Shown here: positions 11,572 to 22,931 of the stretch, in pieces
How positions within the stretch are numbered: the stretch's first letter is position 1
How the letters are laid out: each line of letters opens with the position of its first letter
Assembly (NCBI RefSeq): GCF_019703515.2
Contig: NC_059365.1
Coordinates: 39,198,001-39,262,000, forward strand
Reading direction: 5' to 3'
Length of the DNA stretch: 64,000 bases
Source of the DNA: Myxocyprinus asiaticus
Taxonomy: Eukaryota > Chordata > Actinopteri > Cypriniformes > Catostomidae
Program-made: the position numbers and the translations under genes
The notes under the pieces: generated by a model
Database searches by the model: none
What the model was told of the DNA's origin: nothing
Seen by the model: the letters and a program-made list of their open reading frames with translations, nothing else

Positions 11572-11649
11572 GGAGCTTCTAGACTCATGATGTAAGAGGG
11601 TTGTGTGTGTGTGTGTATGTGTGTGTGTGTTTGAGGAGCATAGCGCGTC

Positions 11650-11790
11650 AGTCCAACATGATGTAGGGGTTGTACCATGTATTATCTATTGGACTGGGAG
11701 GGTTATGGTCCTGAAGAATGCTTCTGGTTTTCCACAGCAGACATTCTAAACCCCTCTCTCATCTTCTCTAGACTTCCACCATGATCATCC
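11650..11790 (+). pseudogene. Chromodomain remnant of the gypsy element
   Basis: The sense frame reads [17 protein letters not shown] and then ADILNPSL, the typical end of a chromodomain fused to integrase. A stop and a (GT)n tract (11604-11632) interrupt it upstream. In this family the domain targets insertion to marked chromatin. Confidence 0.7.
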
Positions 11791-11892
11791 CGATTGGCCC
11801 GCGCCTAGACGTCGTGGCCAACTCGGAGATCAACCTCAGCAACTCGGAGATCAACCTCAGCGTCAGGAGCCACTCATAATATCGTAGGATTC

Positions 11893-12275
11893 TGTAACAG
11901 CGGCTTCATCTGCAGTCTCCACCTCTCACCACCAGAGGTCATCCTCACCTGAGTTGTGAGGGAATCATTCATACCTGTGGCTGCTTAAGCCATTATTAGT
12001 CAGTGTATTTATACTGGCTTGTCTACTTTATTCAGTGCAAAGTATTGTTGTTTTCTGAGCATTATGTACCAGTCTGACCTCTTCTGTTTTTAATCTCTTT
12101 GCCTCATTTATTTGATTGCTTTTGAGTTTTGTCCTTTGAACTTTGTTCTTCTTTTTGGACTGATTTTTGGCTTCGAATCGTGCTTTGTCTTTAGATTATC
12201 CTTTTGCTGTGTGCCTTGTTCCTTCTGCTAAATAAAACCTCTGCAAATGGATCCTAATGCATCTGATAATTCACA
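11893..12275 (+). mobile_element. 3' LTR of the gypsy element
   Basis: Starts TGTAACAGCGGC after the last pol remnant and ends near AATTCACA. It contains an AAATAAAACC polyadenylation-like signal at about 12228. The second half matches 6290-6456. The exact 3' boundary is uncertain because the 5' copy is truncated. Confidence 0.6.
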
Positions 12276-12732
12276 CTGTTTTGCAGAGACACATTTATGG
12301 GATCAACTAGCGTGTCATATAAATTATTTTTTCCCCCATGTCTGTCTTTCATTATGGTATGATACATCTCAGATAACCCCACTCCTAAACATCCCGTAAT
12401 GACAAAACTGACTGTGATTGGTCACTTTACATGTCAGTTAGAAGGCTCTTCCTGTCTAAATGGGCAGTTCTTGGCCAATTGAAGCAGCTATAGACCCCTG
12501 ACTACGCAAGACTATGGGAAGAGTGCTATTGATGTTTTAGGCCTGAAACATACTTTACGCAAGTACATGAAAACAAATATTTCTAGCTACGGAAGCCAGA
12601 TTTCATGCATTGTCACATTTCGAAATACGTCCAAGAAGAATTAAAAATGTAATGTAAATATGCAATACAGTTTCAGCATTGCCACAAATAAAGTGGTTAA
12701 ATTTGTCTTCTACGATGTGTTTTCTCTTTCAG
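12276..12732. other. Non-coding, leading into a candidate 3' splice site
   Basis: No coding signature is seen. The stretch ends with a pyrimidine tract, TTTTCTCTTTCAG, immediately before the exon candidate at 12733. Confidence 0.45.
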
Positions 12733-12859
12733 ATAAACTGCAGTCATGGTGGAGCAATACTGAAGACAATCTTGCAGAACAAATTAGATCTTATAGACAT
12801 GTTTTTGGCAAGCTACATAAATAATAACTCACCCAGTTTAATGGCTCAGACATTTGAAG
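12733..12859 (+). CDS. Candidate coding exon of an unrecognised gene
   Basis: Bounded by TTTCTCTTTCAG and GAAG/GTAACT, 127 nt, phase 0 to 1. It is open and reads INCSHGGAILKTILQNKLDL, then IDMFLASYINNNSPSLMAQT, then FE. The composition is that of an amphipathic-helix (HEAT/armadillo-like) protein. It is not similar to any transposon domain I know, and lies between two retroelements. Joining to the candidate exon at 2327 keeps the frame. No further exon of this gene was found with confidence, so function is unknown. Confidence 0.45.
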
Positions 12860-12975
12860 GTAACTCTTCTGCCCCTGTAGTACTTATTGCCAGAGTAGTG
12901 TTACACGTGCGTTCATGTACTTGTGAAGAGAATGAAGTACAGTATAATGGAGCATTCAATATAGTTTTGTTATTG

Positions 12976-13210
12976 TGTGACGAGGAGGAGGGTGGGGCCG
13001 GGCCATGAGTGTGCACGGCCGGCCCCCAGTTGGGCTAATCAGCCGAGGAGAGGGATAAGGCCGAGCCAGATGCGGCAGTTCGAGAGAGAGAGAGCCACAC
13101 GCAGCTGCCGTGTGTGTTTATGTTTATGTCTTTTTAAGTTTTCATGAAACATTATTTTGACTGTTCATCCGGTTCCCACCTCCTCCTTGCCCATTTTAAA
13201 CCCTGTTACA
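12976..13210 (+). repeat. 5' LTR of TRIM-like element
   Basis: 235 bp. It differs from the 3' LTR by scattered substitutions and small indels, indicating an old insertion. It contains a (GA)n run and a TTTAAGTTTTCAT stretch near the end. Confidence 0.88.
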
Positions 13211-13651
13211 TTGGTTCCGAAACCCGGGAAGGAGGAGGGATGCGCTGTCGTGGAGTTCTTGCCACTGCCATCTGCCCAAAGGAGCAGCCGTGGCCGTCCG
13301 CCAGGGGATGGAGTAATCGCTGCCAGTCGCCTGGACGTGGAGGGACAGCCACCATCCGCGAGGGGAGGAGGGGCTCGCTACAAGCTGCCAGAATGTGGAG
13401 GGGCCTTCCATTCGCCAGGGGTCAGAGGACTCACTCCGGTCCGCCCAGGGAGGAGCAGCTGTCATCTGCCAGAGGGTGGAGGAGTGGTCGAGGACCAGGC
13501 GATGGCGTGTCTGGGAACCGGCAAGCAATTTTTTTGCTCTCTCTCCTATCTCTCTCCCTCCCAGGTCTCCAAAGGTGGGGAAAGCCTGCCGGCAAGCATG
13601 GCCGGAAGGGCCTCAAAAAGGTTCCCCGGCCTGAAGCAAAGGAGGAAGGAG

Positions 13652-13879
13652 TGTGACGAGGAGGAGGGCAGGGCCGGACCGTGAGTGCACACGGCCGGCC
13701 CCCAATCGGGCTAATCAGCCGAGGAGAGAGATAAGGCTGAGCCGGATGTGGCAGTTCAAGAGAGAGAGAGACACACGCAGCTGCTGTGTATTTATGTTTG
13801 TCTTTTTAAGTTTTCATTAAACATTTTGACTGTTCAGCTGGTTCCCACCTCCTCCTTGCCCATTTTAAACCCTGTTACA
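13652..13879 (+). repeat. 3' LTR of TRIM-like element
   Basis: 228 bp, direct repeat of 12976-13210, followed at once by the target duplication TATTG. Confidence 0.88.
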
Positions 13880-15138
13880 TATTGATATTTAAAAGAAACC
13901 AGAGACATATAAGAAAGACACTTGTTTATATGTGCAAGGTCATGCTAAGATAAATACTTTCTTTCATTTGAGTGAGCAAGTATGTATTAATTATGATGAA
14001 TAGATAGCTAACTATTAGACATCATATTTATTTCAGTGGGAGTTTCATTAAAAAATAGAGAAAGAAGGGTACCTTCTCATTTGAGCCAAAGGCCTGTGAG
14101 AGCAGCCACAACCAACTAATACTGAGATGCTTATTAACATCTCTACACATGCTATTATTTCTGCAGAGGACTTCTACTTCTCATCTGGCTTATAATAAGC
14201 AAGCTACAGACTCTCTTCTTCTGTAGCCATATCATCCATCCACCGTTCCCATTCAGTCTCCTTTGTGGAACTAGAATACCACAGTGATAAACATCATCGA
14301 TGAACCTCCTGCCAAAAGAGTAATGAATGATATATGTATTGAGGTGTTAACTCCACACTGTACAATCTTTAAAGTGACCAAAGCACACAACTCCATTTGG
14401 ATCACTCCAAACCTCTTGTACCATTTCCAGTCCACAGCTTGGTCCACATTATCGGTGGTTGTGACCTGGTGCTCCAGGCAACATTTTTCTGTTGATGTCT
14501 TTACTTAATCGAGATCATAAAACATGAACACACTGGAGTACAGAGTTACCGAGCTGGTGCAAACTTAACAACATCTGGGGCCAGTTGCATAAATCTGTTT
14601 TAGACTAGTCTTACAAGTTAGCTCTCTAAAATTTTGGTCAACTTTTTCAGTACATTGCATCAAAACGTATAGATCGGTCTAATTTAAGACCAAAATGTAA
14701 GATTGCTGACATGAAAAATAACAGTGGGGGCTTCAGTGGACAACTTGCACTGCGTCCCATGACGTACTTCCACTTTGAAATGGTCTGGCTTGCTAGTTTC
14801 CTGTTATATGTGTTTACAATGTACTTGCTTGTTTTGATTACCTGGTCAGAGTAAGAGAATGGCTAATGTTTTTATAAATCAATCTATCTGAGACATTTAA
14901 CCAAACTAAAGCAATTTGCAATCGTTGCATGGTGGAATAGTGCCGCTTGCCCAAAAGTTGTTGAACAGGGGGCTTTTCAGCCAGTCGCGGCCCGTTCAGC
15001 ATAACGCAGTGGCCTGTTTCAGCTTATCGCCCCCCATTTCGCGGCCGGCCCACCAGAAAAAATCCCGGGTCTCCCTATGACCAGTCCGCCCCTGGCACCC
15101 ACAAGTCGATCAGTGTCTTACTTTTCCCACAATGCAAA
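13880..15138. other. Non-coding with dispersed-repeat fragments
   Basis: No gene is supported. Near 14576, GGGGCCAGTTGCATAAA resembles a recurrent fish repeat terminus. At 15068-15098 the minus strand reads CAGGGGCGGACTGGTCATAG, a terminus-like end without a visible partner. Confidence 0.4.
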
Positions 15139-15410
15139 TTTAGAAGAATGTTTCAGCTCTGTAGGTCCATACAATGCAAGTGAATGATGAGTCTTATGGA
15201 TTACTTTTATGAGGACTTTATGTGATTTTTGGAGCTTCAAAGGTCTGGTCACCATTCACTTGCATTGTATGTATTAACTGAGCTGAAATATTCTTCTGAA
15301 ATTCTTCATTTGTGTTCTGCAGAAGAAAGAAAGTTATACACATATGGGATGGCATGAGGGTGTGTAAATTATTAAATAATTCTCATTTTGGGGTGAACTA
15401 TTCCATTAAA
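15139..15410. repeat. Hairpin MITE fragment (GGGTGAACTAT-end family)
   Basis: Arms 15139-15186 and 15253-15301 are inverted. The right end runs to GGGGTGAACTATTCCATTAAA, the same terminal type as 5774 and 47973. The left terminus is missing. Confidence 0.6.
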
Positions 15411-17011
15411 TGTCTATGTATGCAAACCAGCCCCTGTCCGATTGTTTGCGTAAAGACATTGTCTAAGACCTTGTCATGTGATTTTTTTTTAATAGATGAA
15501 TTCTACAAAAGTAGATAAATTACATTAACAGATCGGTAAACTGGTGCATATTATGTCCACACAGCATTACTTTAAATAATTAAGTGTTTAAAACAGCTTC
15601 TTTTGCTAATTTTATGTGTATTCTGTTTATAAACCGAGGCAGTTAGTAATTACCACATTTTAATGTCACACTGGTTAATGTCTTACATGTAGTCTGTTAT
15701 CAGCGAAATATCTCATATTTAAATGCTCCGCCCCAGCAAATAATGGTTCATGGCTGTGACTTAAGCTAAAGACTGTCATTTATTTATTTATTTTTTTTTA
15801 AAAGGTTACATTCACTCCTTTTGTGAGAATTTTACAATCAGAATAGCTATTATCAGTCCTACACTTACTGTAAGCTATTGAAACAAGATAATGTCAAAGC
15901 CAAATACTGTATTCACCCAACTATTAGATCTGCAATAAATGCTTGTTTATCTTATGCTAGCATATTGTGCTAGCTGCCCTGACATACTTAATATTCTTGG
16001 ACTATTCTTAATATACTTAAAATATCTTGACGCTAAGCCAATTTTACTCAGGTAAATTAATGATTCAGGGATCATAACTTTCCAGAAGCATCACAGTTAA
16101 CTGTCAAAATGAGGTTGTTCAGTTGTACGTTGAGTACCAGCTGGAATATTAGCAAACTCACTGTACGATACTGCTGCTGCAGATATTGTCAGTAGGAAGC
16201 TCAGTACTCACTTTGGGGAATAATGTAGGGCACAGAATTTCAGAGAAGGTAGTGTCGTACAACAACTTAGGAGATATGAAACAACATACAACTGAAACCG
16301 AAGCGCATCAGACACCCACAGTGCTGTTCTAGAACTACTTCCACAGTTCTAGCTGCAACATGCTGTAATTAAACGGCTGACAATCTGAAATACATCATCT
16401 TGTGAGCCCTTGAGACCAAAAAAACGATGAAAGACACATTTTACTGTGTCAGACAGAACCACTGTGTTGTTACTACAGGCTAGCTACAAAGTAGAGCCTG
16501 CTCTGTCTTGTCTGTCTGTGCGCTGACAGTGTCCTTTTTGCTCCACGACGTTATCACTGCGTGAGAAAAGGGACGTGTGGCATGAGAGCGTGAGAACAGT
16601 GTCAATTGCTCAATGCGTGAGAGTTGGCAGCCCTCTGTAGTTAAGTGAAAGTAGAGACGCTAATAGCTAAACTGACAGGAGTTTAGTGATCTTCACAATA
16701 GTGTTGCTTTTCCAGTAACAAGCTACATTTTCCAGCTTGTAGCGCTGTAGCATCACAAATTACAATTGTTACATTAGCATTATGAATAGAGTAATGGAGC
16801 CGAGGGAGTAATTAAACAACTGTCTTCTCTCTCCCATGTAGTGCTGAGAAAACTAGTTATTTTTAAGGCATAATTTTCAATCGCATTATTTATTTAAACC
16901 ACACAATGAGGACTTTAAGGCATTACAGCATCATTTTCTGTAAAGCTGCTCGAAATAGTGTGTGTTGTTAAAAAGCTCTGTAGAGATAAAATTTACTTGA
17001 CTTGCCTTGAC
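15411..17011. other. Non-coding, nothing recognised with confidence
   Basis: AT-rich sequence with no open frame of coding character. At 16540-16640 a CG-containing stretch (GCGTGAGAAAAGGGACGTGT) looks like part of a dispersed repeat, but no termini were found. Confidence 0.35.
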
Positions 17012-17427
17012 TTAAAGGTGCACTCAGTAACTTTTGTCTTTGTGTCATATTAAACTGACACCAAGTGGCTTGGATGCAGCATTATTTAAAATCAATAGTT
17101 TTCAGTTTCAGATGCCATTGTGGAAATGTAGTATTCACAGTCAGCCATGATTACTTTAATCAGTGAGTGAAAGTGTCAAGTAACAGGACGGTTACTGAGA
17201 TTAAGCGAGTAGTATTCGGCTGGTCATGTGATTCTAACATGGCAGCCCCCATGTGCGGACCCTCTCCATGAAGAATAAAACAGCTTTTATACGGTTACTG
17301 ATATGACTGGAGTCTTCATTTTAATGTGAGTGCTCATGATTTCCTACATATATTGCAAAATTACAATTCATGTCTTTAGGAGTTAAACTTTTTTTTATGA
17401 GGAAAAAATTACTGAGTGCACCTTTAA
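17012..17427. mobile_element. Short TIR element (TTAAAGGTGCACTCAGTAA ends)
   Basis: Left end TTAAAGGTGCACTCAGTAAC and right end reverse-complementary (TTACTGAGTGCACCTTTAA), 416 bp apart. No coding capacity. A related copy begins at 57538. Superfamily not assigned because no clear TSD beyond TTA/TAA is visible. Confidence 0.75.
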
Positions 17428-18134
17428 TAAACTGGTCAAAATAAACAATTCCATTATATTTAGCACTGGGAACTCCAGTTCATTTTAGTGATTTGGTATT
17501 TTAAATGGTTCATGTAAATGAACTAGTTCACATAAATGATTAATCAATTCACTTGAGCCCCACACAGCCTTAAAGGGACTTTGCCATCTTTTTTTAAACA
17601 AAATATGTATGCATTGCTACTATGTTTTTATTCAGTAATATAAAATGTATGTTAATGTTAATGTTGTCACTGTATTTATTTAATCCTTACCAAAATTAAC
17701 CATGGTTTTACTATAGTAATATTGTATTAACCATGACTTTTGGCAGATTGTTTTGATGCAATTAACCATGGTTGTGCTACAATAATACTGCAGTATCCAT
17801 ATAGTAACCATGGTTATTTGTTTTGTTACTATGGCTTTACTACAAATACATTGGTTAAACTATGGTTACTGAAGTAAAAAAAAATTTTTTTTAATTAATT
17901 AATTTTGTTTTAGTAAGGGAATGTCACCCTTGGTGATATTATTGAATTCTGCATTAAACATCATTGAATTCTGCTTCTTTAAAATAGCTTCAATGCAGTT
18001 AGCTACTTTTTGTTAGTAGCTTGTCATGTAGCTAACAAATGTTTTAAAAGAGAAGCTTGACTGTAGTTTAACTATTTTAAGTTATGAGTAGCTTGAAGTT
18101 TCAAAGTAGCTTCTCCAAAAATGGTGAAAGTAAC
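17428..18134. other. Non-coding with ACCATGGTT-rich repeat
   Basis: 17690-17880 holds many copies of ACCATGGTT, CCATGGTTA and TTACTATAG, resembling the ACCATGGT-rich repeats at 27.9 and 40.9 kb. Near 18000-18115, GTAGCTT motifs recur. No gene. Confidence 0.45.
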
Positions 18135-18174
18135 GTCCTGGTTACTTGCGTAACCTCCGTTCACTGATGGTGTG

Positions 18175-18335
18175 ACACTAGGGGTCACTTTTGGGAGCCC
18201 GAAACACCTCTGGTCTTTGATAAAAGGCCAATGAAAATTGGCGAGTGGTATTTGCATGCCACTCCCCCAGACATCCGGGTATAAAAGGAGCTGGTATGCA
18301 ACCATTCATTCAGGTTTTATGCTGAGGAGCCGAGA
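18175..18335 (+). repeat. Left inverted terminal repeat of DIRS element
   Basis: Reverse-complementary to 22767-22931. It includes GTGCCACT-type blocks, GGTATAAAAGGAGCTGGTAT (a TATA-like box) and CACCTCTGGTCTTTGATAAA. The outer 40 bp differ between ends, as expected for split DIRS termini. Confidence 0.88.
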
Positions 18336-18401
18336 CAAGGTCCGGCCATTTCGGCGGGTAGTTCAGCGTTGTGGCAGGAGGGACACAACCTCTCGTTCCC
18401 T

Positions 18402-18492
18402 CCATCAGGGAACGGAGGTTCCGCAAGTAACCAGGACATTCCCTATCTGTCACTCACTTGACGTTGTGTCGATGTAGTGACACTAGGGGTCC
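18402..18492. repeat. Internal complementary region of DIRS element
   Basis: 18402-18437 is the reverse complement of the extreme left end. 18438-18492 is the reverse complement of the extreme right end. In the DIRS model this joined copy serves as the template for restoring complete ends through a circular intermediate. Confidence 0.85.
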
Positions 18493-18659
18493 CTATATGA
18501 AATGCTGCAACTGGCTGAACTGTGTTATGTGAACTGGCGGTGTGTGATGGGCAGACCACTGTGTGCCTCGTAGCCAGCGCACCAGGCCAACACGTAACCT
18601 CCCCAACATAGTTATGAGTGTCGAATCCCGGGCTTATCCACTTGTATTGCATGCCACTA

Positions 18660-19799
18660 CCTGGGATGAAACCGGTTCCACCCGGAAGTTGTAGAACCTT
18701 GCAAAGGTTTTGGGTGTTGCCCAGCCCGTTGCTCTGCAAATGTCTGTTAGAGAGGCACCCCTGGCCAGGGCCCAGGAGGCCGCTACACACCTGGTAGAAT
18801 GGGGGCGGCATGTCTTGGGCGAGATATGCCATAGCTATGGCGTCAATGAGCCAGTGGGCGATCCTCTGCTTGGAGACAGCGCTTCCTTTCCGATGTGCAC
18901 CAAAGCAGACAAAGAGCTGCTCAGAGATCCTAAAGCAGGGCTTGGTCTGCCTCCTCCTGGGGCAGCATGTGCAGGTTCACCACCTGGTCCCTAAAAGGGG
19001 CTCGTGGGAACCTTGGGCACATAGCCCGGTCGAGGTCACAGGATCACGTGAGAGTAGCCCGGACCGAACTCCAGGCATGTTTCAGAGAACACTTGCAGGG
19101 CTCCTACCCTCTTGATGGAAGTGCAGTCGGGAGGGCAGTCTTCAAGGAGAGTGCCTTAAGCTCAGCTGACTGCAAAGGCTGGAAGGGGGCTCTTTGTAGA
19201 CTCTGAAGAACTACAGAGAGGTCCCATGAGGGAACGAGGCGCAGTCTGGAGGGGTTCAGCCTCCTGGCGCCTCTCAGGAACCTGACAATCAGGTCATGCT
19301 TCCCTAAGGACTTACCGTCCACCAAGTCGTAGTGTGCTGCTATAGCAGCAACGTACACCTTCAAGGTGGAAGGGGACAGCCGCCCTTCCAACCTCTCCTG
19401 CAGGAAGGAAAGCACCGATCCGATTGCGCATCTCTGGGGGTCTTCCCATCGGGAAGAACACCACTTAGCGAACAGATGCCACTTAAAGGCATACAGGCAC
19501 CTCATAGAGGGGGCCCTAGCCTGAGGGATCGTGTGTACCACCGCGGGTGGTAGACCACTTAGGTCTTCCACGTCCCATCCAGGGGCCAGACATGGAGATT
19601 CCAGAGGTCTGGTCACGGGTGCCAGATGGTGCCCCATCCCTGAGAAAGAAGGTCCTTCCTCAGGGGAATTCGCCGGGGGGGCTGTTGCGAGGAGCGTGAG
19701 GTCTGAGAACCACGTCTGGGTGGGCCAGTAGGGTGCTACCAGGATGACCTGCTCCTCGTCCTCCCTGAATTTGCACAGAGTCTGTGCAAGTAGGCTCAA
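18660..19799 (-). pseudogene. DIRS tyrosine recombinase, frameshifted
   Basis: The N-terminal part (19799-19104) includes FKWHLFAKWCSSRWEDPQRC, LSPSTLKVYVAAIAAHYDL and FLRGARRLN, the core-binding domain of DIRS recombinases. The C-terminal catalytic part continues in other frames: SEQLFVCFGAHRKGSAVSKQ (about 18930-18870), an HSTR box near 18800, and a TFARFYNF-type segment with the nucleophilic Tyr near 18690. At least two frameshifts separate these pieces. The enzyme would integrate the circular DNA copy. Confidence 0.85.
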
Positions 19800-20025
19800 T
19801 GGGGGAAACGCATATTTGCGTAGGCCAGGAGGTCAGCTGTGTATCAGCGCGTCTATGCCGAGGGGTGCCTCAGTCAGGGCGTACCAGAGCGGGCAGTGGG
19901 AGGATTCTTGGGAGGCGAACAGGTCTACCTGTGCCTGTCCGAATTGACTCTAAATCAGCTGGACCACCTGAGGGTGGAATCTCCACTCTCCCCTGGGGGT
20001 AACCTGCCGTGACAGTGCATCCGCT

Positions 20026-21288
20026 CTAGTGTTGAGGTCGCCGGGGATGTGAGTGGCTCGCAGCGACTTGAAGTGCTGCTGACTCCAGAGGAGGAGACGG
20101 TGGGCGAGTTGTGACACAACGAGAGCACAGACCACCTTGGCGGTTGACATATGCTACCGTTGCCATGTTGTCTGTCCGAACTAACACGTGCTTGCCCTGG
20201 ATCAATGGCCAAAATCTCCGCAGGGTGAGCAGAATTGCCAACAACTCGAGGCAGTTGATGTGCCAATGCAGTCGCAAGCCCGTCCACAAGCCAGCGGCTG
20301 CATGCCTGTTGCAAACAGCGCCCCAGCCCATTTTGGAGGCGTCTGTCGTGACCACGACGTGCCTGGAGACCTGCTCTAGGGGAACACCTGCCCGTAGAAA
20401 CGAGAGGTCGGTCCAAGGGTTGAAAAGACGGTGACAGACCGGCATGATGACCACATGATGTGTCCCACAGCGCCATGCCCATCTCAGGACTTGAGTCTGA
20501 AGCCAGTGCTGAAGCGGTCTCATATGCATCCACCCGAGTGGGGTGGCCACCGCTGAGGATGCCATATGCCCCATGAGCCTCTGAAAGAGCTTCAGTGGAA
20601 CCACTGTTTTCTGTTTGAACGCCTTCAAACAGGCCAGCACCAACTGTGCACACTCGTTCGTGAGGCGCGCTGTCAAGGAGACTGAGTCCAACTCCAAACC
20701 GAGGAAAGAGATGCTCTGAACCGAGAGGAGTTTGCTCTTTTCCCAGTTGGCCCGAAGCCCAAGTCGGCTGAGGTGTGAGAGCACCAAGTCCCTGTGTGCA
20801 CACAACATGTCCCGAGAGTGAGCTAGGATTAGCCAATCTTCAAGATAGTTGAGAATGTGATTGCCCACTTCCCTTAATGGGGCAAGGGCTGCCTCTGCGA
20901 CCTTTGTGAAGACACGAGGGGACAAGGACAGGCCGAAAGGGAGGACCTTGTTCTGATACGCCTGACCCTCGAATGCAAACTGCAGGAAGGGTCTGTGTCG
21001 AGGTAGAATCGAGACATGGAAGTACGCGTCCTTCAGGTCTTCCACCGCAAACCAATCTTGATGCCAGACGCTCGCCAGAATGCGTTTTTGCATCAGCATC
21101 TTGAACGGGAGTTTGTGTAAAGCCCGGTTCAGTACTCGCTGGTCCAAGATTGGCCGCAACCCACCGCCTTTTTTCGGTACGATGAAGTAGGGGCTGTAAA
21201 ACCCCTTCTTCATCTGGGCCGGAGGGACAGGTTCTATCGCACCCTTCCGTAGGAAGGGTAGCGATCTCCATGCGCAAGGTAGCAGCAT
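20026..21288 (-). pseudogene. DIRS reverse transcriptase / RNase H
   Basis: Open for 420 codons. RT motifs: YFIVPKKGGGLRPILDQRVL, VEDLKDAYFHVSI (catalytic Asp), FGLSLSPRVFTKVAEAAL. The palm box reads YLEDW (20836-20847) instead of the usual YLDD, so one catalytic Asp is replaced by Glu. RNase H follows: VVVTTDASKMGWGAV, INCLELLAIL and VRTDNMATVAYVNRQGG. The methylase-like segment of many DIRS elements is not obvious before the recombinase. The N-terminus probably continues upstream in another frame (about 21355). Confidence 0.88.
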
Positions 21289-21419
21289 TTTCGTCCTTCA
21301 CCAAGGAGAAATGGATACCACTGAACCTGGGCGGACGCCTGGCAAACTGAATCACGTAGCCGAGTCGGACAGTCCGGACCAGTCATCGTAACGGATTGGA
21401 AAGCCACACCGTGTCTTGT

Positions 21420-22534
21420 CGGCCTCACCCATCTCGACCAGTTTGAGCCAAAGATGGTGCTCCTGGACCACTTATGTGGACATCGTCCACCCGAGAGACT
21501 GCGCCGTGACCTTCGTCACTCAGAGAGCGAGGTCGGTCGGCGAGCGCAGTTCCTGCATCAGATCTGGGGCGGAACTACCCTCGTGCAGTTCTTTTAGCGC
21601 CTTGGCATGGTGGACCTGCAGGAGAGCCATAGCGTGCAGGGCAGAGGCGGCTTGTCCAGCAGCGCTGTAGGCTTTAGCCATCAGGGATGACGTGAACCTA
21701 CAGGGCTTGGACGGGAGCTTTGGGCGTCCGCACCAGGTGGCGGCGCTCTGCGAGCATAGGTGCACCGCGAGCGCCTTATCCACCGGGGGAATCGCCGTAT
21801 AGCCCCTGGCCGCCCCGCCATCGAGGGTAGTGAGGGCGGGGGAACTGAGGAATCGGGACCGGGCAGTAAAAGGTGCCTCCCACGATTTCGTCAGCTCCTC
21901 GTGCACTTCCAGGTAGAAAGGTACTGGAGCGGGGCGTGGCTGCTTTGAGTGGCGCCGCGAGCCCAGGAACCAATCACTCTATCCCGACACTCGCGGCCGC
22001 CTGGGAAAGCATGTCCGTCATCTCTGCATCAGCCTGTGACTGGGCAATCGACCCCAAAGGGGGGAGCCCAGCTGAGGCTTCTGCGTCCGACTGGACAAGC
22101 CCGCTCTCCGATGCTGCACTCAAGAGCTCATCAGCTTCGCAGGCTCCGAACAAGAGGCTGAACTCGCCGTGAGACGAGCCAGCAGACTCATCCGGAAGCC
22201 CGATCGGGGCAGACGAGCATGCTGGGGAATGGGAGGTCTGCGGGGGGATACCCGGCGGAGGCGATCCCATTGGAGTCCTCAAATCGCCCCCAGTGCTAGC
22301 CACGCTGGCCTCAAACCCATAGGTAGAAGGACCAAGGCGGGGAGCTGCTGGGGTGGCTTGCTTTTTTACAAAAGCAAGCCGCGACTGCAACGTTGCCATG
22401 GTCATGTTCTCGCAGTGAGAACATGAACCATCCACGAACGCTGCCTCCGTGTGGGTCGCGCCCAGACACAAAAGACAGCGATCATGACCGTCTGAAGTTG
22501 AGAGGTAACGACCGCAACCAGGAATAACACACAA
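21420..22534 (-). pseudogene. DIRS gag-like ORF, frameshifted
   Basis: The N-terminal part (22534-21974) has a zinc-binding-like head, VIPGCGRYLSTSDGHDRC, then LCLGATHTEAAF and CSHCENM. The C-terminal part (21906-21520 and on) carries VHEELTKSW-type, LTTLDGGAARGYTAIPPVDK and GQAASALHAMALLQVHHAKA blocks conserved in DIRS ORF1. A frameshift near 21930 separates them. The protein probably packages element RNA. Confidence 0.82.
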
Positions 22535-22766
22535 TCAGAAAGGCATCTTTAAAAAGAAGCGTCTTTAAAAAGACGTTCCATGTGTGCTGCTCTGTTAGAG
22601 AAATATACTCTTTCAGAAAATATACTCTCTTTTTTCTGCCGAAGCGCCCAGGGGCGTTCTCTGCAGTGCACCAGTGCAGAGGAGGGAGAAGCCGCTGAAA
22701 TGCACCATCAGATTCAGCAGAGGTGAATAAACAGTCGTGTGAATTCAGCTCAATAAGCATGACCGT

Positions 22767-22931
22767 TCGGCTCCGAAGAGAAAATCTGAATGAGTGGTTG
22801 CATACCAGCTCCTTTTATACCGTATGTCTGGGTGAGTGGCATGCAAATACCACTCGCAAATTTTCATTGGCCTTTTATCAAAGACCAGAGGTGTTTCGGG
22901 CTCCCAAGAGTGACCCCTAGTGTCACTACAT
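22767..22931 (-). repeat. Right inverted terminal repeat of DIRS element
   Basis: Reverse complement of 18175-18335. In the coding (minus) orientation this is the upstream end and carries the promoter-like ACGGTATAAAAGGAGCTGGT. Confidence 0.88.

Larger units (their letters stand above)
6290..12275 (+). mobile_element. Degenerate Ty3/gypsy (chromodomain type) retrotransposon with insertions
   Basis: The order is: LTR remnant, inserted DNA element (6457-9367), gag, RNase H end, integrase, chromodomain, 3' LTR. Protease and most of the reverse transcriptase are absent, because gag runs directly into RNase H near 9945. Many stops and frameshifts are present. The chromodomain and gag type are those of vertebrate chromovirus-like Metaviridae. 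It cannot be functional. Confidence 0.8.
12976..13879 (+). mobile_element. TRIM-like non-autonomous LTR retrotransposon, complete
   Basis: Two direct LTRs (12976-13210 and 13652-13879) begin TGTGACGAGGAGGAGGG and end CCCTGTTACA. A primer-binding-like TGGTTCCGAAACCCGGGA follows the first LTR. A purine tract (about 13637-13651) precedes the second. A perfect 5-bp target duplication TATTG flanks it (12971-12975 and 13880-13884). The internal 440 bp is GC-rich and lacks gag or pol motifs, so it must depend on enzymes from a related element. Confidence 0.92.

Noticed and set aside
13144..13684. Open frames of 170-175 codons
   Set aside because: They run across the LTR and GC-rich interior of the TRIM-like element, overlap each other and contain no known domain. 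Openness follows from GC richness.
19332..22426. Many + strand open frames between 18238 and 22426
   Set aside because: Shadows of the minus-strand DIRS gag, RT/RNase H and recombinase.
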